Shown here: piece after piece, positions 51,444 through 60,391 of the stretch | Position numbering within the stretch: the stretch's first letter is position 1 | Layout: each line of letters starts with the position of its first letter | Assembly (NCBI RefSeq): GCF_900112585.1 | Contig: NZ_FOLY01000004.1 | Span: 248,001 to 312,000 of the forward strand | Length of the DNA stretch: 64,000 nt | From: Kushneria avicenniae | GTDB taxonomy: Bacteria > Pseudomonadota > Gammaproteobacteria > Pseudomonadales > Halomonadaceae | Direction of reading: 5' to 3' | Made by a program: the position numbers and the translations under genes | The notes under the pieces: generated by a model | The model's database searches: none | What the model was told of the DNA's origin: nothing | Seen by the model: the letters and a program-made list of their open reading frames with translations, nothing else

Positions 51444-51926
51444 TCAATTTGCATTGTCGGCCCGAAGCCGGATCAGCGGTGATGACGCCCTTTTGATGGA
51501 TTTGGTCACGATATAGGTGAAGTAACGACGGATGGCGAGTCCCTCCATCAGCCAGTGATCAATCAGACGCTGATACTGGTCGATGCTTTCGGCCTCGATC
51601 AACAGTAGATAGTCCACCCCGCCACCCACGGCCACGCACTCGCTGACCTGTGGCGTCTCGCGCACGGTGCGCTCGAAACGCTCGGATACGCTCACGCTGT
51701 GATTTTCCAGCTCGATCTGTACCCACACGGCGGTCAGTGCCACCCGAACCCGGTCACTGATGCGGGCGCTGTAGCCCTCGATGATGCCGGCACGCTCAAG
51801 TCTTCGAACCCGCTCCCAGCAGGGGCTGACCGACAGATTGATCGCCTCGGCCAGCCGGGACTTGGTGATGCGCCCGTCACGCGACAGGATCTCGAGAATA
51901 CGAAAATCGTACTGATCGAGCTTCAT
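51444..51926 (-). CDS. doeX: Lrp/AsnC-family regulator of ectoine degradation, DoeX-like
   Basis: A 160-residue Lrp/AsnC regulator. The N-terminal helix-turn-helix is KLDQYDFRILEILSRDGRIT, then SRLAEAINLSVSPCWERVRR; the C-terminal RAM domain (VQIELENHSVSVSERFE, then VGGGVDYLLLIEAE) binds small ligands. It follows doeB, as in Halomonas elongata, where DoeX binds DNA near the doe operon and its own region. Two adjacent ATG codons exist; the second (51926) has the better distance to AGGAGG. Naming is by context and family, so it could differ in detail. Confidence 0.85.
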   Translation of the reverse strand: MKLDQYDFRILEILSRDGRITKSRLAEAINLSVSPCWERVRRLERAGIIEGYSARISDRVRVALTAVWVQIELENHSVSVSERFERTVRETPQVSECVAVGGGVDYLLLIEAESIDQYQRLIDHWLMEGLAIRRYFTYIVTKSIKRASSPLIRLRADNAN

Positions 51927-51995
51927 CATGACCTCCTGTCGCAGGGATACCGGATGTCAGGCGGCAGGTGCTTACTGCCGCCCGATGCGGCGCGT

Positions 51996-53003
51996 TTAGC
52001 GCTCAAGCGTTTCGACCACCTCACCAATGACGATCAGGGTATCGCCCATCTCGACGCGCGCCGGAAAGCGCCGGGCCAGCACCAGCCCGTCACGCCCGGC
52101 GCGATACTCGACAGGTTCTGCACCGGTGCGCGTGATGTCCCAGATCCGGGCGACCACCTCGCCCTGGCGAACCAGCCCGCCAAGCGCGCAGGTCATCTCC
52201 AGAAGCCCCGTGTGCTCGCTTTGCACGTAGCACGAGGCGTCCGGCATTTCGACATACTGCTGACGCGCCGGGCGCTGCAGGTCGCCGGCCACGATCCCGG
52301 TAAAGACCAGAAAGTTGTGTACGCCGCGTTCGCTGATCTCGATGCTTGCCGGCGTTGACGTGCCGCCGCCGCCCAGCTCGGTGGTCACCAGTACCTTGCC
52401 CTGCTGCTCGACCACGGTGTCATAAAGCGCGGCGGCATCAAGTTCATACATCATGATGGCGGTGCCGGCCCCGAACGCCATGGCGCCTTCAAGACTCTTT
52501 CGTTCGAGATCCAGATCTTCCAGCCGATGGGCAGCGGCAAAGGGCAGGATATCCAGCGTGCGTCCCCCCGAGTGCAGATCCAGCGCGTAGTCGCACATCG
52601 GCACCAGATAGCGGGTAAAATAGTCAGCAATCTGCTTTGTCGGCCCGCCATCCGGGTCGCCCGGGAAGCTGCGATTGAGGTTGCCGCGATCCATTGGCGA
52701 GGTGCGACGTCCTGCCTGCGCGGCCGGCTGATTCATCATCGGCACAATGATGACCCGCCCCTGCACCTCTTCTGCCTTCAGACGCCGGGCCAGCTTCAAA
52801 AGGGCCGTGATGCCCTCGTACTCATCGCCGTGATTGCCACCGGTCAGCAGTGCCGTGGGACCTTCACCATTCTTGACCACGGTGACCGGAATCATGACTG
52901 CCCCCCAGGCGGACTCGTCATGGGAGACCGGCAGCTTGAGAAAGCCGTGCTGGACGCCATCGGCCTCGAAATCGACGGTAGCGGAAATGGGACTTGGACG
53001 CAT
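51996..53003 (-). CDS. doeB: N-alpha-acetyl-L-2,4-diaminobutyrate deacetylase DoeB
   Basis: A 335-residue zinc enzyme of the succinylglutamate desuccinylase/aspartoacylase family. The zinc ligands His58 and Glu61 are in LTGGNHGDEYEG, with His144 in CDYALDLHSGG. The family and the neighbouring ectoine hydrolase identify it as DoeB, which removes the acetyl group from N-acetyl-diaminobutyrate produced from ectoine. The reading frame starts MRPSPISATVDFEADG. It is separated from doeA by a 122-bp gap with a perfect tandem repeat. Confidence 0.9.
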   Translation of the reverse strand: MRPSPISATVDFEADGVQHGFLKLPVSHDESAWGAVMIPVTVVKNGEGPTALLTGGNHGDEYEGITALLKLARRLKAEEVQGRVIIVPMMNQPAAQAGRRTSPMDRGNLNRSFPGDPDGGPTKQIADYFTRYLVPMCDYALDLHSGGRTLDILPFAAAHRLEDLDLERKSLEGAMAFGAGTAIMMYELDAAALYDTVVEQQGKVLVTTELGGGGTSTPASIEISERGVHNFLVFTGIVAGDLQRPARQQYVEMPDASCYVQSEHTGLLEMTCALGGLVRQGEVVARIWDITRTGAEPVEYRAGRDGLVLARRFPARVEMGDTLIVIGEVVETLER

Positions 53004-53030
53004 AAGCCGTGCTGCTCCCCTGAATAGTGT

Positions 53031-53102
53031 CGTATTGATGACCAGTGGCGTATTGATGACCAGTGGCGTATTGATGACCAGTGGCGTATTGATGACCAGT
53101 GG
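53031..53102. repeat. Perfect 18-bp tandem repeat, four copies, between doeA and doeB
   Basis: Four uninterrupted identical copies of CGTATTGATGACCAGTGG are followed by a degenerate fifth (CGTACTGGTTGACC). The array fills most of the gap between doeA and doeB. Perfect identity suggests recent expansion by slippage, so copy number may vary between strains. It changes the doeA-doeB intergenic mRNA; each unit contains GATGACCA, which can pair only weakly with itself. It is not coding on the minus strand. Confidence 0.95.
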
Positions 53103-53125
53103 CGTACTGGTTGACCCGCGACGCG

Positions 53126-54313
53126 TTATTTGACGAAGAGCTGACGCGGAAAATTACTGAAGGTCTCCACGCCGGTCTCGGTAATCAGGATCGATTCGGT
53201 AATCTCGAGCCCCCAGTCATCCATCCACATGCCCGGCATGAAATGAAAGGTCATGCCGGGTTCGAGGATAGTGTTGTCACTCGGACGCAGACTCATGGTG
53301 CGCTCGCCCCAGTCGGGCGGATAGCTCAGCCCGATGGGATAGCCGCATCGAGCGCCACCGCGGTCAAATCCCCACTTGTCCATGGCCGCGCCCAGCGCCA
53401 TGGCCAGATCGCAGCAGCGGTTACCGGGTCTGGCAACCTCGAGACCGTTTTCGATGCCTTCAAGCAGTGCCGACTCACCGCGCAGAAAGTCTCGGGTCGG
53501 CCGGCCCAGAAAGACGGTACGTGACAGCGGCGCGTGGTAGCGCTTGTAGACACCGGCAATCTCGAAGAAGGTGCCCTCACCCGTTCTGAACGGTGCATCG
53601 TCCCACGTCAGATGCGGCGCCGCGGCGTCCTTGCCGGTGGGCAGCAGCGGCACGATGGCCGGATAGTCACCACCATGCCCCTCGACCCCTTCCACCCCGG
53701 CCCGATAGATCTCGGCCACCAGCCGGCTCTTGGGCAGGCCGGGCTCGACCATGTCCAGAATGCGGGCATGCATTTCATCCACGATACGCCCGGCCACGCG
53801 CATGTACTCGATTTCGGTGGGCGACTTGATCGCCCGGCACCAGTTGACCAGTCCATTGGCATCCACCAGCGTCGCTTCGGGCAGATTGGCCAGCAGGCTG
53901 GTATAGGCCTTTGCCGAGAAATAATAGTTGTCCATCTCGACGCCGATACGCCCTCTGTGCCACTGCCAATGAGGCAGGATTGACTGACACAGGTACTCCA
54001 TCGGGTGCATATCGGGATTCTGGACGTAGTAGTCCGGATACCAGGTCACATGGGTATCCGGATTCATGTAGCAGGTACGTATCGCGCCGTTGCTGTCCTG
54101 TCGGCGCCCATACCAGACAGGCTCCTGATCGAGGCTGATGAGAACACACTGGTGAACGTAGAACGACCAGCCGTCATAGCCGGTCAGCCACGCCATGTTG
54201 GAGGGATCATAAACGATCAGAAGATCCAGCTCGGCACGCGCCATCGCCGCCCTCACCCGGGCCAGACGCTGAGCGTACTCCTCGCGCGTAAAGGGAAGTG
54301 CAATGTCGGTCAT
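53126..54313 (-). CDS. doeA: Ectoine hydrolase DoeA
   Basis: A 395-residue protein of the creatinase/aminopeptidase P (M24) fold that opens the ectoine ring to N-acetyl-diaminobutyrate, the first step in using ectoine as carbon and nitrogen source. It starts MTDIALPFTREEYAQRLARV, with an N-terminal creatinase-like domain containing MAWLTGYDGWSFYVHQ and a C-terminal pita-bread domain with GGDYPAIVPLLPTG, FFEIAGVYKRYHAPLSR and PGMTFHFMPGMW. The order doeA-doeB-doeX is as in Halomonas elongata. It supports a halophile that both makes and recycles compatible solutes. Confidence 0.93.
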   Translation of the reverse strand: MTDIALPFTREEYAQRLARVRAAMARAELDLLIVYDPSNMAWLTGYDGWSFYVHQCVLISLDQEPVWYGRRQDSNGAIRTCYMNPDTHVTWYPDYYVQNPDMHPMEYLCQSILPHWQWHRGRIGVEMDNYYFSAKAYTSLLANLPEATLVDANGLVNWCRAIKSPTEIEYMRVAGRIVDEMHARILDMVEPGLPKSRLVAEIYRAGVEGVEGHGGDYPAIVPLLPTGKDAAAPHLTWDDAPFRTGEGTFFEIAGVYKRYHAPLSRTVFLGRPTRDFLRGESALLEGIENGLEVARPGNRCCDLAMALGAAMDKWGFDRGGARCGYPIGLSYPPDWGERTMSLRPSDNTILEPGMTFHFMPGMWMDDWGLEITESILITETGVETFSNFPRQLFVK

Positions 54314-54567
54314 TGGCGCTCGCTTTTCCCGGTCCGGAAACCGGGCATTTGTTGTGTTCAACGACATCCCGCTAACAAGCATGATGCACAAGAGCAATGG
54401 TTGCCATGCACTCGTCCCTGCTTCTGGTCAGTCTGCCCCTGCCCGATTGTCAGGGTCAAAAGCTTTCATGGGGCAGAACATGATTCTGAACGAGCCCGGC
54501 CTTCCCGGCCGCGATCCGGCCTGCCGACTCATGACAGAAAACTGTCAGTCACATTGTCGGATTTGAT

Positions 54568-54595
54568 TAAAGTGCCCGTTCAATATCGTCGTTAT
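54568..54595 (+). promoter_or_regulatory. Possible sigma-28 (FliA) promoter of the chemoreceptor operon
   Basis: TAAAGTGC (54568) and GTCGTTAT (54588) resemble the flagellar sigma-28 elements TAAAGTTT and GCCGATAA with a spacer one base longer than usual. They lie 86 bases before the receptor start. Just upstream is a perfect inverted repeat TGACAG-AAAA-CTGTCA (54532-54547). The rest of the 367-bp doeA-receptor gap shows nothing recognisable. Confidence 0.35.
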
Positions 54596-54680
54596 AGCGT
54601 CAACCAGGGCGCGGTGTCCTATCGCCCCTTTACCCTGTCTTTTTGAAATGGCGCCACCCCGAGCGCGCCGGGATACCAAA

Positions 54681-56795
54681 ATGAGTGATACCAGTCACAT
54701 GAGTGATGCCCTCAAAAGCCTGAATTCCCAGCATGATTTCCTCAGGGCCTCCATCGATCGTTCCCATGCCGTCATCGAGTTCACGACAGAAGGGATTGTC
54801 GTCGATGCCAATGACAACTTCCTGAAGACGATGGGATACACCCTGCAGGACATCAAGGGCAAACATCACCGTATGTTCTGTGATCCCGAGGAAACCTCAC
54901 AGCCCGAGTATCGCGCTTTCTGGCAAAAGCTTGGCCGCGGCGAATTTGATGCCGGCGAATATCGACGCATCGCCAATAATGGTCGCGAAATCTGGCTTCA
55001 GGCCACCTATAGCCCTGTCTGCGATGACAACGGCAAGCCTGTCCGCGTCATCAAGCTCGCCTCCGATATTACCCAGCAGAAACAGCATGACGCCGAGTTC
55101 GAGGGCAAGGTGGATGCCATCAGCCGGGCACAGGCCGTCATCGAATTCGATCTGAAGGGCAAGATCCTGTCGGCCAATGAAAACTTTCTGATGGCCACCG
55201 GGTATCGCGCCAGTGAGATCATCGGAGAGCATCACCGCATGTTCTGTGATGAAGCCTATGCCAAGACCGCCGAATATCGTGATTTCTGGAACGAACTGGC
55301 CAGGGGCGAATTTACCCATGGCGAATACCGGCGCTTTCGCAAGGACGGCAGCGAAATCTGGCTGCAGGCGACCTACAACCCGATTCTGGATGCCGTGGGC
55401 CGCCCCTACAAGGTGGTCAAGTTCGCTACCGACATTACCCAGCGCAAGCTGATCAACGCCGAGTTTGAAGGCAAGGTCAATGCCATCAGCCGGGCGCAGG
55501 CCGTCATCGAGTTTGATCTCGAAGGGCATGTGCTCAACGCCAATGCGAATTTCCTGAGTACCATCGGCTATCGCTTCGATGACATCCGTGGCCAGCACCA
55601 CCGCATGTTCTGTGACCCATCCCATGTCAGCAGCGATGAATATCGCCACTTCTGGGATGAACTCAACCGCGGCAAACCCATGAGCGGCGAATTTCGTCGC
55701 GTAGGACGCAATGGGCGGGAAGTGTGGCTACAGGCCACCTACAACCCGATCCTTGACATGGATGGCCGTCCTTTCAAGATCGTCAAGTTTGCCACCGACA
55801 TTACTGCTCAGAAACGCGAAGGTACCGAACGAGAAAGCCGGCTCAAGGCCATCGACCGCTCTCAGGCCGTCATCGAGTTTGATCTCAAGGGCAATATCCT
55901 GACCGCCAACCGTAACTTTCTGCATACCATGGGCTATACCCTGGAAGAGGTGCAGAACCAGCATCATCGTATTTTCTGCGATGATGACTACGTTACCAGC
56001 ACCGATTATCGCGACTTCTGGCAAAAGCTCAGCCTTGGTGAGTTCATCAGCGGCCGGTTCTGCCGTCAGGGCAAGTTTGGCCGCCGCGTCTGGATTCAGG
56101 GCACTTACAACCCGATCTTTGATCCCAGCGGCCAGGTCTACAAGATCATCAAGTTTGCCACCGACATCACCGAGCAGGTCACGCTGGAAGACAGCATCAG
56201 AGACCAGGCAGCCTCCATGGGCGGCAGCATTGTCGATCTGAACACCTCCATCAATGCCATCGCTGAAAATGCCCAGCTGACTCAGCAGCTGGCCCATACC
56301 ACCCAGGAAGAGGCGCGCCACGGCAGCAGCACGCTGGCACGATCGGTGGATGTCATGGACGCCATTCGCAAGGGCTCCGAGGATGTCGACGCCATCGTCA
56401 AGGTGATCGGCGAGATTGCCAACCAGACCAATCTGCTGGCGTTCAATGCCGCCATCGAAGCGGCTCGTGCCGGTGAACATGGCCTTGGCTTCTCGGTGGT
56501 CGCCGATGAGGTCAGAAAGCTGGCCGAAAAATCCTCCGATGCCACTCGCCAGATCAATCGTCTGCTGGGCGAGTCCTCACGCCGTATCGAGGAAGGCAAC
56601 ATTGTCACGCGCGATGCCCGAACCTCGTTTGACAAGATTGTTGAAGGGATCGAGAAAACCAGCAGCGCCGTGGATGAAATTACCCGAACCACTCAGGGGC
56701 AGCTCAACAACGCCGACCATGTGGCCCAGGCCATTCAAAGGCTGAATGCTGCCACGGCCCACAAGAGCCATTCCGCCACTGATCAGGGTCATTAA
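54681..56795 (+). CDS. Soluble chemoreceptor with four tandem PAS domains
   Basis: A 704-residue methyl-accepting chemotaxis protein with no membrane segment. Four PAS domains of about 122 residues each follow one another (roughly 24-145, 146-267, 268-389 and 390-510). Each has the pattern AVIEF, then HHRMFCD (HHRIFCD in the fourth), EIWLQATYNPI-like and KFATDIT. The signalling domain (from about 515) keeps the CheA/CheW-contacting tip GEIANQTNLLAFNAAIEAAR and GLGFSVVADEVRKLAEKSSD but is short. PAS repeats suggest redox, haem or small-ligand sensing inside the cell. ATG 54681 was chosen as start; 54648 in the same frame is possible. A triple-CheW gene follows after two bases. Confidence 0.88.
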   Translation: MSDTSHMSDALKSLNSQHDFLRASIDRSHAVIEFTTEGIVVDANDNFLKTMGYTLQDIKGKHHRMFCDPEETSQPEYRAFWQKLGRGEFDAGEYRRIANNGREIWLQATYSPVCDDNGKPVRVIKLASDITQQKQHDAEFEGKVDAISRAQAVIEFDLKGKILSANENFLMATGYRASEIIGEHHRMFCDEAYAKTAEYRDFWNELARGEFTHGEYRRFRKDGSEIWLQATYNPILDAVGRPYKVVKFATDITQRKLINAEFEGKVNAISRAQAVIEFDLEGHVLNANANFLSTIGYRFDDIRGQHHRMFCDPSHVSSDEYRHFWDELNRGKPMSGEFRRVGRNGREVWLQATYNPILDMDGRPFKIVKFATDITAQKREGTERESRLKAIDRSQAVIEFDLKGNILTANRNFLHTMGYTLEEVQNQHHRIFCDDDYVTSTDYRDFWQKLSLGEFISGRFCRQGKFGRRVWIQGTYNPIFDPSGQVYKIIKFATDITEQVTLEDSIRDQAASMGGSIVDLNTSINAIAENAQLTQQLAHTTQEEARHGSSTLARSVDVMDAIRKGSEDVDAIVKVIGEIANQTNLLAFNAAIEAARAGEHGLGFSVVADEVRKLAEKSSDATRQINRLLGESSRRIEEGNIVTRDARTSFDKIVEGIEKTSSAVDEITRTTQGQLNNADHVAQAIQRLNAATAHKSHSATDQGH

Positions 56796-56797
56796 TC

Positions 56798-58318
56798 ATG
56801 TCCCGGTCGCCAACATCATCATCGGATGCCTATGGCGTATTTGGCATCGGTCAGAGCAACGTGGCCCTGAGCACCACCGTGATACGAGAAGTCGTATCCC
56901 TGCCTCATGCATTGACACCGGCGCCCATGGCGCCGGCCTACGCCCTGGGCGCATTCAGACTTCGAGATGAGCTGATCCCGGTCATCGATCTGGCGCGCCT
57001 GCTGCAGCTTGATGACAGTCAGGGCACGCGTGAGCGTGAAGATCAGGTGGCCATCGTGCGCTGGCACAATGGCCACTTCGGCCTGCGCGTGGATACGATT
57101 CACAGCATTGCGCACGTTTCCAACGACCAGTTGCAGCCACTGGACAGCGCGACCCCAGAACACCCGCCCCTGACGCCGGCGGCCTTTACCGATGGCGACA
57201 GACTGGTATATGTGCTCGATATCAACGCCCTGTTTGAACTGCCCGGCATGATGCTGGCCCGCCAAACCCATCACGACGAGGCCGACGGTACAGATTCTCG
57301 TGAGAAGTCAACCCGCAAAAGCAGTGCTGAACGCGCCCTGCTTATCGGCTGTGGTGACACTCAGCTGAGCCTGCCGGCAGATATGGTGCGCGAAATTCAG
57401 ACCATGGGGACACTGGCAGAGCCCGTCATGGACGTTTCCGGCTTCATGGGAACGACAATGCTGCGGCGCCAGACGCTGGCGGTCTTTGACCCTCTTGCAT
57501 TGGCAGGTCTTGCTGATCAGGGGCAGCCGCAGGGTCAGCTGATGGTGGTCGTGACCGTACGGGAACAGCCTTTGGCCCTTTGTGTGGATCAGGTGATTCG
57601 CATGATGACGTACCACCGAGAGGATGTCATGACACTGGCCAACACCCATGATCATCATGGCGCGGCTCTCTCCGGCATGATCCATCATCCGGAGCTGGGC
57701 GAATCCCTGCTGGTGGATGCCGCACGTTTTGCCGGGAACACCGATGTCCTGACGCTGGCGGCGATGTATGCATCCCGGGAAGGTCAAAAAACCACAGGGG
57801 AAGTCCCCTATCATCGCTTTGCCTATGTGCACTTTGATGCTGCCGGGCAGTTCGTCACGCCACTGGAGCAGATCAGCGAAGTGATCGCCATGCCCGGCAA
57901 ATTCACGACCAGCTCACATGCCGATGAGGGCTGGACAGGCACCATCGCGCACCGCGGTCGCTCCGTCTCTCTTGTCGACCTTCGCGCGTTACTGGGCGCC
58001 CCTCACAACATACCGGCCACAGATGTGTTGCTGGTAGCCAGCGGTGACTATCTGGTCGGTTTCATGATCGATAATGCGCGTCATATCGAATATATCGACG
58101 CACCGGCAGACAGCCTGATGGTGCGCTGGCGCGGCGAACAGGAAAGAGAGACGCCCCCCATCGAGCAATGCAAGCGCCTGATCGTGATCGGGACAGGAGC
58201 CCAGAAAAGAATCATGTCCGTGCTCTGTCTTGAAACGCTGGCAGCGCTTTTGATTGACAGGGATGCCGAGTGCCATTGCAGCGGCATCGATACCGTGACG
58301 CTCGGTTTTCCTGGCTGA
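56798..58318 (+). CDS. Triple CheW-domain protein
   Basis: A 506-residue protein that can be divided into three CheW-like units of about 150 residues (about 12-155, 180-330 and 340-500). The first has FGIGQSNVALSTTVIREVVS, GAFRLRDELIPVIDL and GHFGLRVDTIHSIAH; the second LLIGCGDTQLSLPADMVREI and PLALCVDQVIRMM; the third AYVHFDAAGQFVTPLEQISE, HRGRSVSLVDLRALLG and YLVGFMIDNARHIEY. CheW couples receptors to the kinase CheA. It is two bases after the PAS receptor, so the two proteins are co-expressed and likely bind each other. There is no cheA, cheR or cheB nearby. Confidence 0.82.
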   Translation: MSRSPTSSSDAYGVFGIGQSNVALSTTVIREVVSLPHALTPAPMAPAYALGAFRLRDELIPVIDLARLLQLDDSQGTREREDQVAIVRWHNGHFGLRVDTIHSIAHVSNDQLQPLDSATPEHPPLTPAAFTDGDRLVYVLDINALFELPGMMLARQTHHDEADGTDSREKSTRKSSAERALLIGCGDTQLSLPADMVREIQTMGTLAEPVMDVSGFMGTTMLRRQTLAVFDPLALAGLADQGQPQGQLMVVVTVREQPLALCVDQVIRMMTYHREDVMTLANTHDHHGAALSGMIHHPELGESLLVDAARFAGNTDVLTLAAMYASREGQKTTGEVPYHRFAYVHFDAAGQFVTPLEQISEVIAMPGKFTTSSHADEGWTGTIAHRGRSVSLVDLRALLGAPHNIPATDVLLVASGDYLVGFMIDNARHIEYIDAPADSLMVRWRGEQERETPPIEQCKRLIVIGTGAQKRIMSVLCLETLAALLIDRDAECHCSGIDTVTLGFPG

Positions 58319-58431
58319 TCCATATCCGCTGTCCGGCGCGGGAGGCCGAAGCGCGCTGAATGGAAAGTCTTTGGCAATGTCTCTGCGCTCTGGGATCATG
58401 ACAGGCATTCATATCGTGTCGGAATGTCATC

Positions 58432-59379
58432 ATGATCAGGACCTACAGCCTCGAGCAGCACACCATTCATGAACTGGCCGACGACGAACTCAACGCGCGT
58501 CTGTCGCAGGCCACCTGGATCGATGCTCAGGAACCCAGCGACAGCGAACGTGAAGCGTTGGCCCCCTTTCTTGCCGAGGAGCTGCCCGGCAGCACCGATG
58601 TCGAAGAGATCGAATCATCGGCGCGCTACTTCTCGGACGCCGATGGCCTTCACGTTCACTCGCTGTTCCTGACCCGCAACGAAGGCAAGCACCAGAACAC
58701 GACGGTGGCCTTCATTCTTCAGTCCCAGCGGCTTCTGAGTCTGCGCGAGGAGGATCTGGCCGACTTCAGACTGCTGCGTCTGCGCGCCCGCCGCGGCCAG
58801 ATCGAGGCCGGCTCTCCCCAGGAGCTGATGGTCACCATCTTCGAGCAGAAGGTGGAAAACCTGGCTGACAGCGTCGAGGACATGCACCGCGATCTCGAAC
58901 AGGTCAGTCATCAGGTGCTTGAAGTCGAGGACTCCGATCTCGAGGACGCCATCGACCGTCTGGCCAAGGTCGAGGACAGCGTCGGCAAGATCCGTCTGTG
59001 CCTGATGGATACCCAGCGGTCATTGCACTTTCTGCTGCGTCATCTGCGTCGCCATCCGGAGCTGCAGGAACAGGCCCGTGAAGTGCTTCAGGACGTGGAT
59101 GCGCTGATGTCGCACAACACGTTCCTGTCCGACAAGGTCAACTTCCTGATGGACACGACCCAGGGCTTTATCAACATCCAGCAGAACCAGATCATCAAGA
59201 TCTTCTCGATCGCCTCGGTCGTGTTTCTCCCGCCCACCATGATTGCCAGCATCTACGGCATGAACTTTGACGTCATGCCGGAGCTGCACTGGCCGCTGGG
59301 GTATCCCTTTGCCATTTTCATCATGTTCCTGTCGGGTCTGACGCCTTTTTTGTACTTCAAGCACCGCGGCTGGCTCTAA
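58432..59379 (+). CDS. corA: CorA-family Mg2+/divalent cation channel
   Basis: A 315-residue CorA. A cytoplasmic funnel domain of alpha/beta type (1-240) with a long helix (ENLADSVEDMHRDLEQVSHQ) leads to two C-terminal membrane helices (IIKIFSIASVVFLPPTMIAS and YPFAIFIMFLSGLTPFLYF) joined by the selectivity motif YGMN (GMN at 276-278) and the loop FDVMPEL. A basic tail (KHRGWL) ends it. The family takes up Mg2+ and sometimes Co2+ or Ni2+. It appears to be transcribed on its own. Confidence 0.94.
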   Translation: MIRTYSLEQHTIHELADDELNARLSQATWIDAQEPSDSEREALAPFLAEELPGSTDVEEIESSARYFSDADGLHVHSLFLTRNEGKHQNTTVAFILQSQRLLSLREEDLADFRLLRLRARRGQIEAGSPQELMVTIFEQKVENLADSVEDMHRDLEQVSHQVLEVEDSDLEDAIDRLAKVEDSVGKIRLCLMDTQRSLHFLLRHLRRHPELQEQAREVLQDVDALMSHNTFLSDKVNFLMDTTQGFINIQQNQIIKIFSIASVVFLPPTMIASIYGMNFDVMPELHWPLGYPFAIFIMFLSGLTPFLYFKHRGWL

Positions 59380-59427
59380 GCCGGCCCGGTCGGCCCCTGC
59401 TGCCCCGCACATGCCAGGAGAGACGAC

Positions 59428-60357
59428 ATGCGCATTCTGATTCATGCCCCGGAAGCGACGCGCTGGCAGGAGGTATTGACGCGCGAACTCCAGCCGGTGC
59501 TGCCCGGGGTCGAGATCGTGACCACCGAAGAGGCCGGCGAAGGCCCAGCCGATATTCTGGTGGTGTGGAAGCCGCCGGCCTCGCTGCTGGCATGTCAGGA
59601 TATGTCTCTCAGGGCAATCTTCAACGCCGGCGCCGGCGTGGATGCTCTGCTGAGTCTTCCCGACCTGCCGGATGTCCCCATCGTTCGCCTGCGCGATGCC
59701 GGCATGGGCGCGCTGATGGCCGACTATGCGCTCTACGGCATTCTGCATTTCCATCGCGACATGGATCGCTACCGTCGTCAGCAGGAAAAAGCGCACTGGC
59801 AGGCGCAACCGCTGGCCGATCGCAGTGACTGGCGCGTGGGCATCATCGGGCTGGGCACGCTCGGTCAGTCGTGTGCTCATCGTATACGCGCTCAGGGATT
59901 CGAGGTGCAGGGCTGGAGCCGCTCACCGAAACACTGTGAGGGCATCGACACCCATCACGGTGAGGCCGGTCTGACCGGGCTTTTGAACACCTCCCGGGTC
60001 ATTGTCAGCCTGCTGCCGGACACGCCCGAAACCCGCGGCCTGCTGAACGAACAGCGTCTGGCCTGCCTGCCCGAAGGCGCCGTGGTGATCAATGCCGGGC
60101 GCGGCACCACGCTGGACCCGGATGCCCTGCTCACCCTCATCGGGCGCGGCCACCTGCGCGGCGCGCTGCTGGACGTGTTTCCCGACGAGCCCCTGCCGGC
60201 GCATCACCCGCTCTGGCACGACCCTCGTGTCATCGTGACACCCCACGTGGCAGCGCCCACCGACGTGAGTGAAGGCGCCCGCCAGTTTGCGGCCGATATT
60301 CTGGCACTGACACGCGGCGAGCCTCTCGATACCGTGGACCCTGCAATCGGGTACTGA
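59428..60357 (+). CDS. ghrA: GhrA-like glyoxylate/hydroxypyruvate reductase
   Basis: A 309-residue D-2-hydroxyacid dehydrogenase. The NAD(P)-binding motif is VGIIGLGTLGQSCAHRIRAQ with GWSRSPK after the second strand, which favours NADPH as in GhrA. Catalytic Arg (NAGRGTTLDPDAL), Glu (DVFPDEPLPAHHPLW) and His (VTPHVAAPT) are present. The N-terminus WKPPASLLACQDMSLRAIFN, then GAGVD, is typical of GhrA. It reduces glyoxylate and hydroxypyruvate. Good ribosome-binding site (AGGAGA). Confidence 0.9.
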   Translation: MRILIHAPEATRWQEVLTRELQPVLPGVEIVTTEEAGEGPADILVVWKPPASLLACQDMSLRAIFNAGAGVDALLSLPDLPDVPIVRLRDAGMGALMADYALYGILHFHRDMDRYRRQQEKAHWQAQPLADRSDWRVGIIGLGTLGQSCAHRIRAQGFEVQGWSRSPKHCEGIDTHHGEAGLTGLLNTSRVIVSLLPDTPETRGLLNEQRLACLPEGAVVINAGRGTTLDPDALLTLIGRGHLRGALLDVFPDEPLPAHHPLWHDPRVIVTPHVAAPTDVSEGARQFAADILALTRGEPLDTVDPAIGY

Positions 60358-60391
60358 TGCCGAGCCCCCGCTTCTACCGACAGGAGACGTC

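Noticed and set aside
53031..53102. Tandem repeats considered as a CRISPR array
   Set aside because: Units are contiguous with no spacers and only 18 bp long, and no cas genes are nearby. It is a minisatellite.
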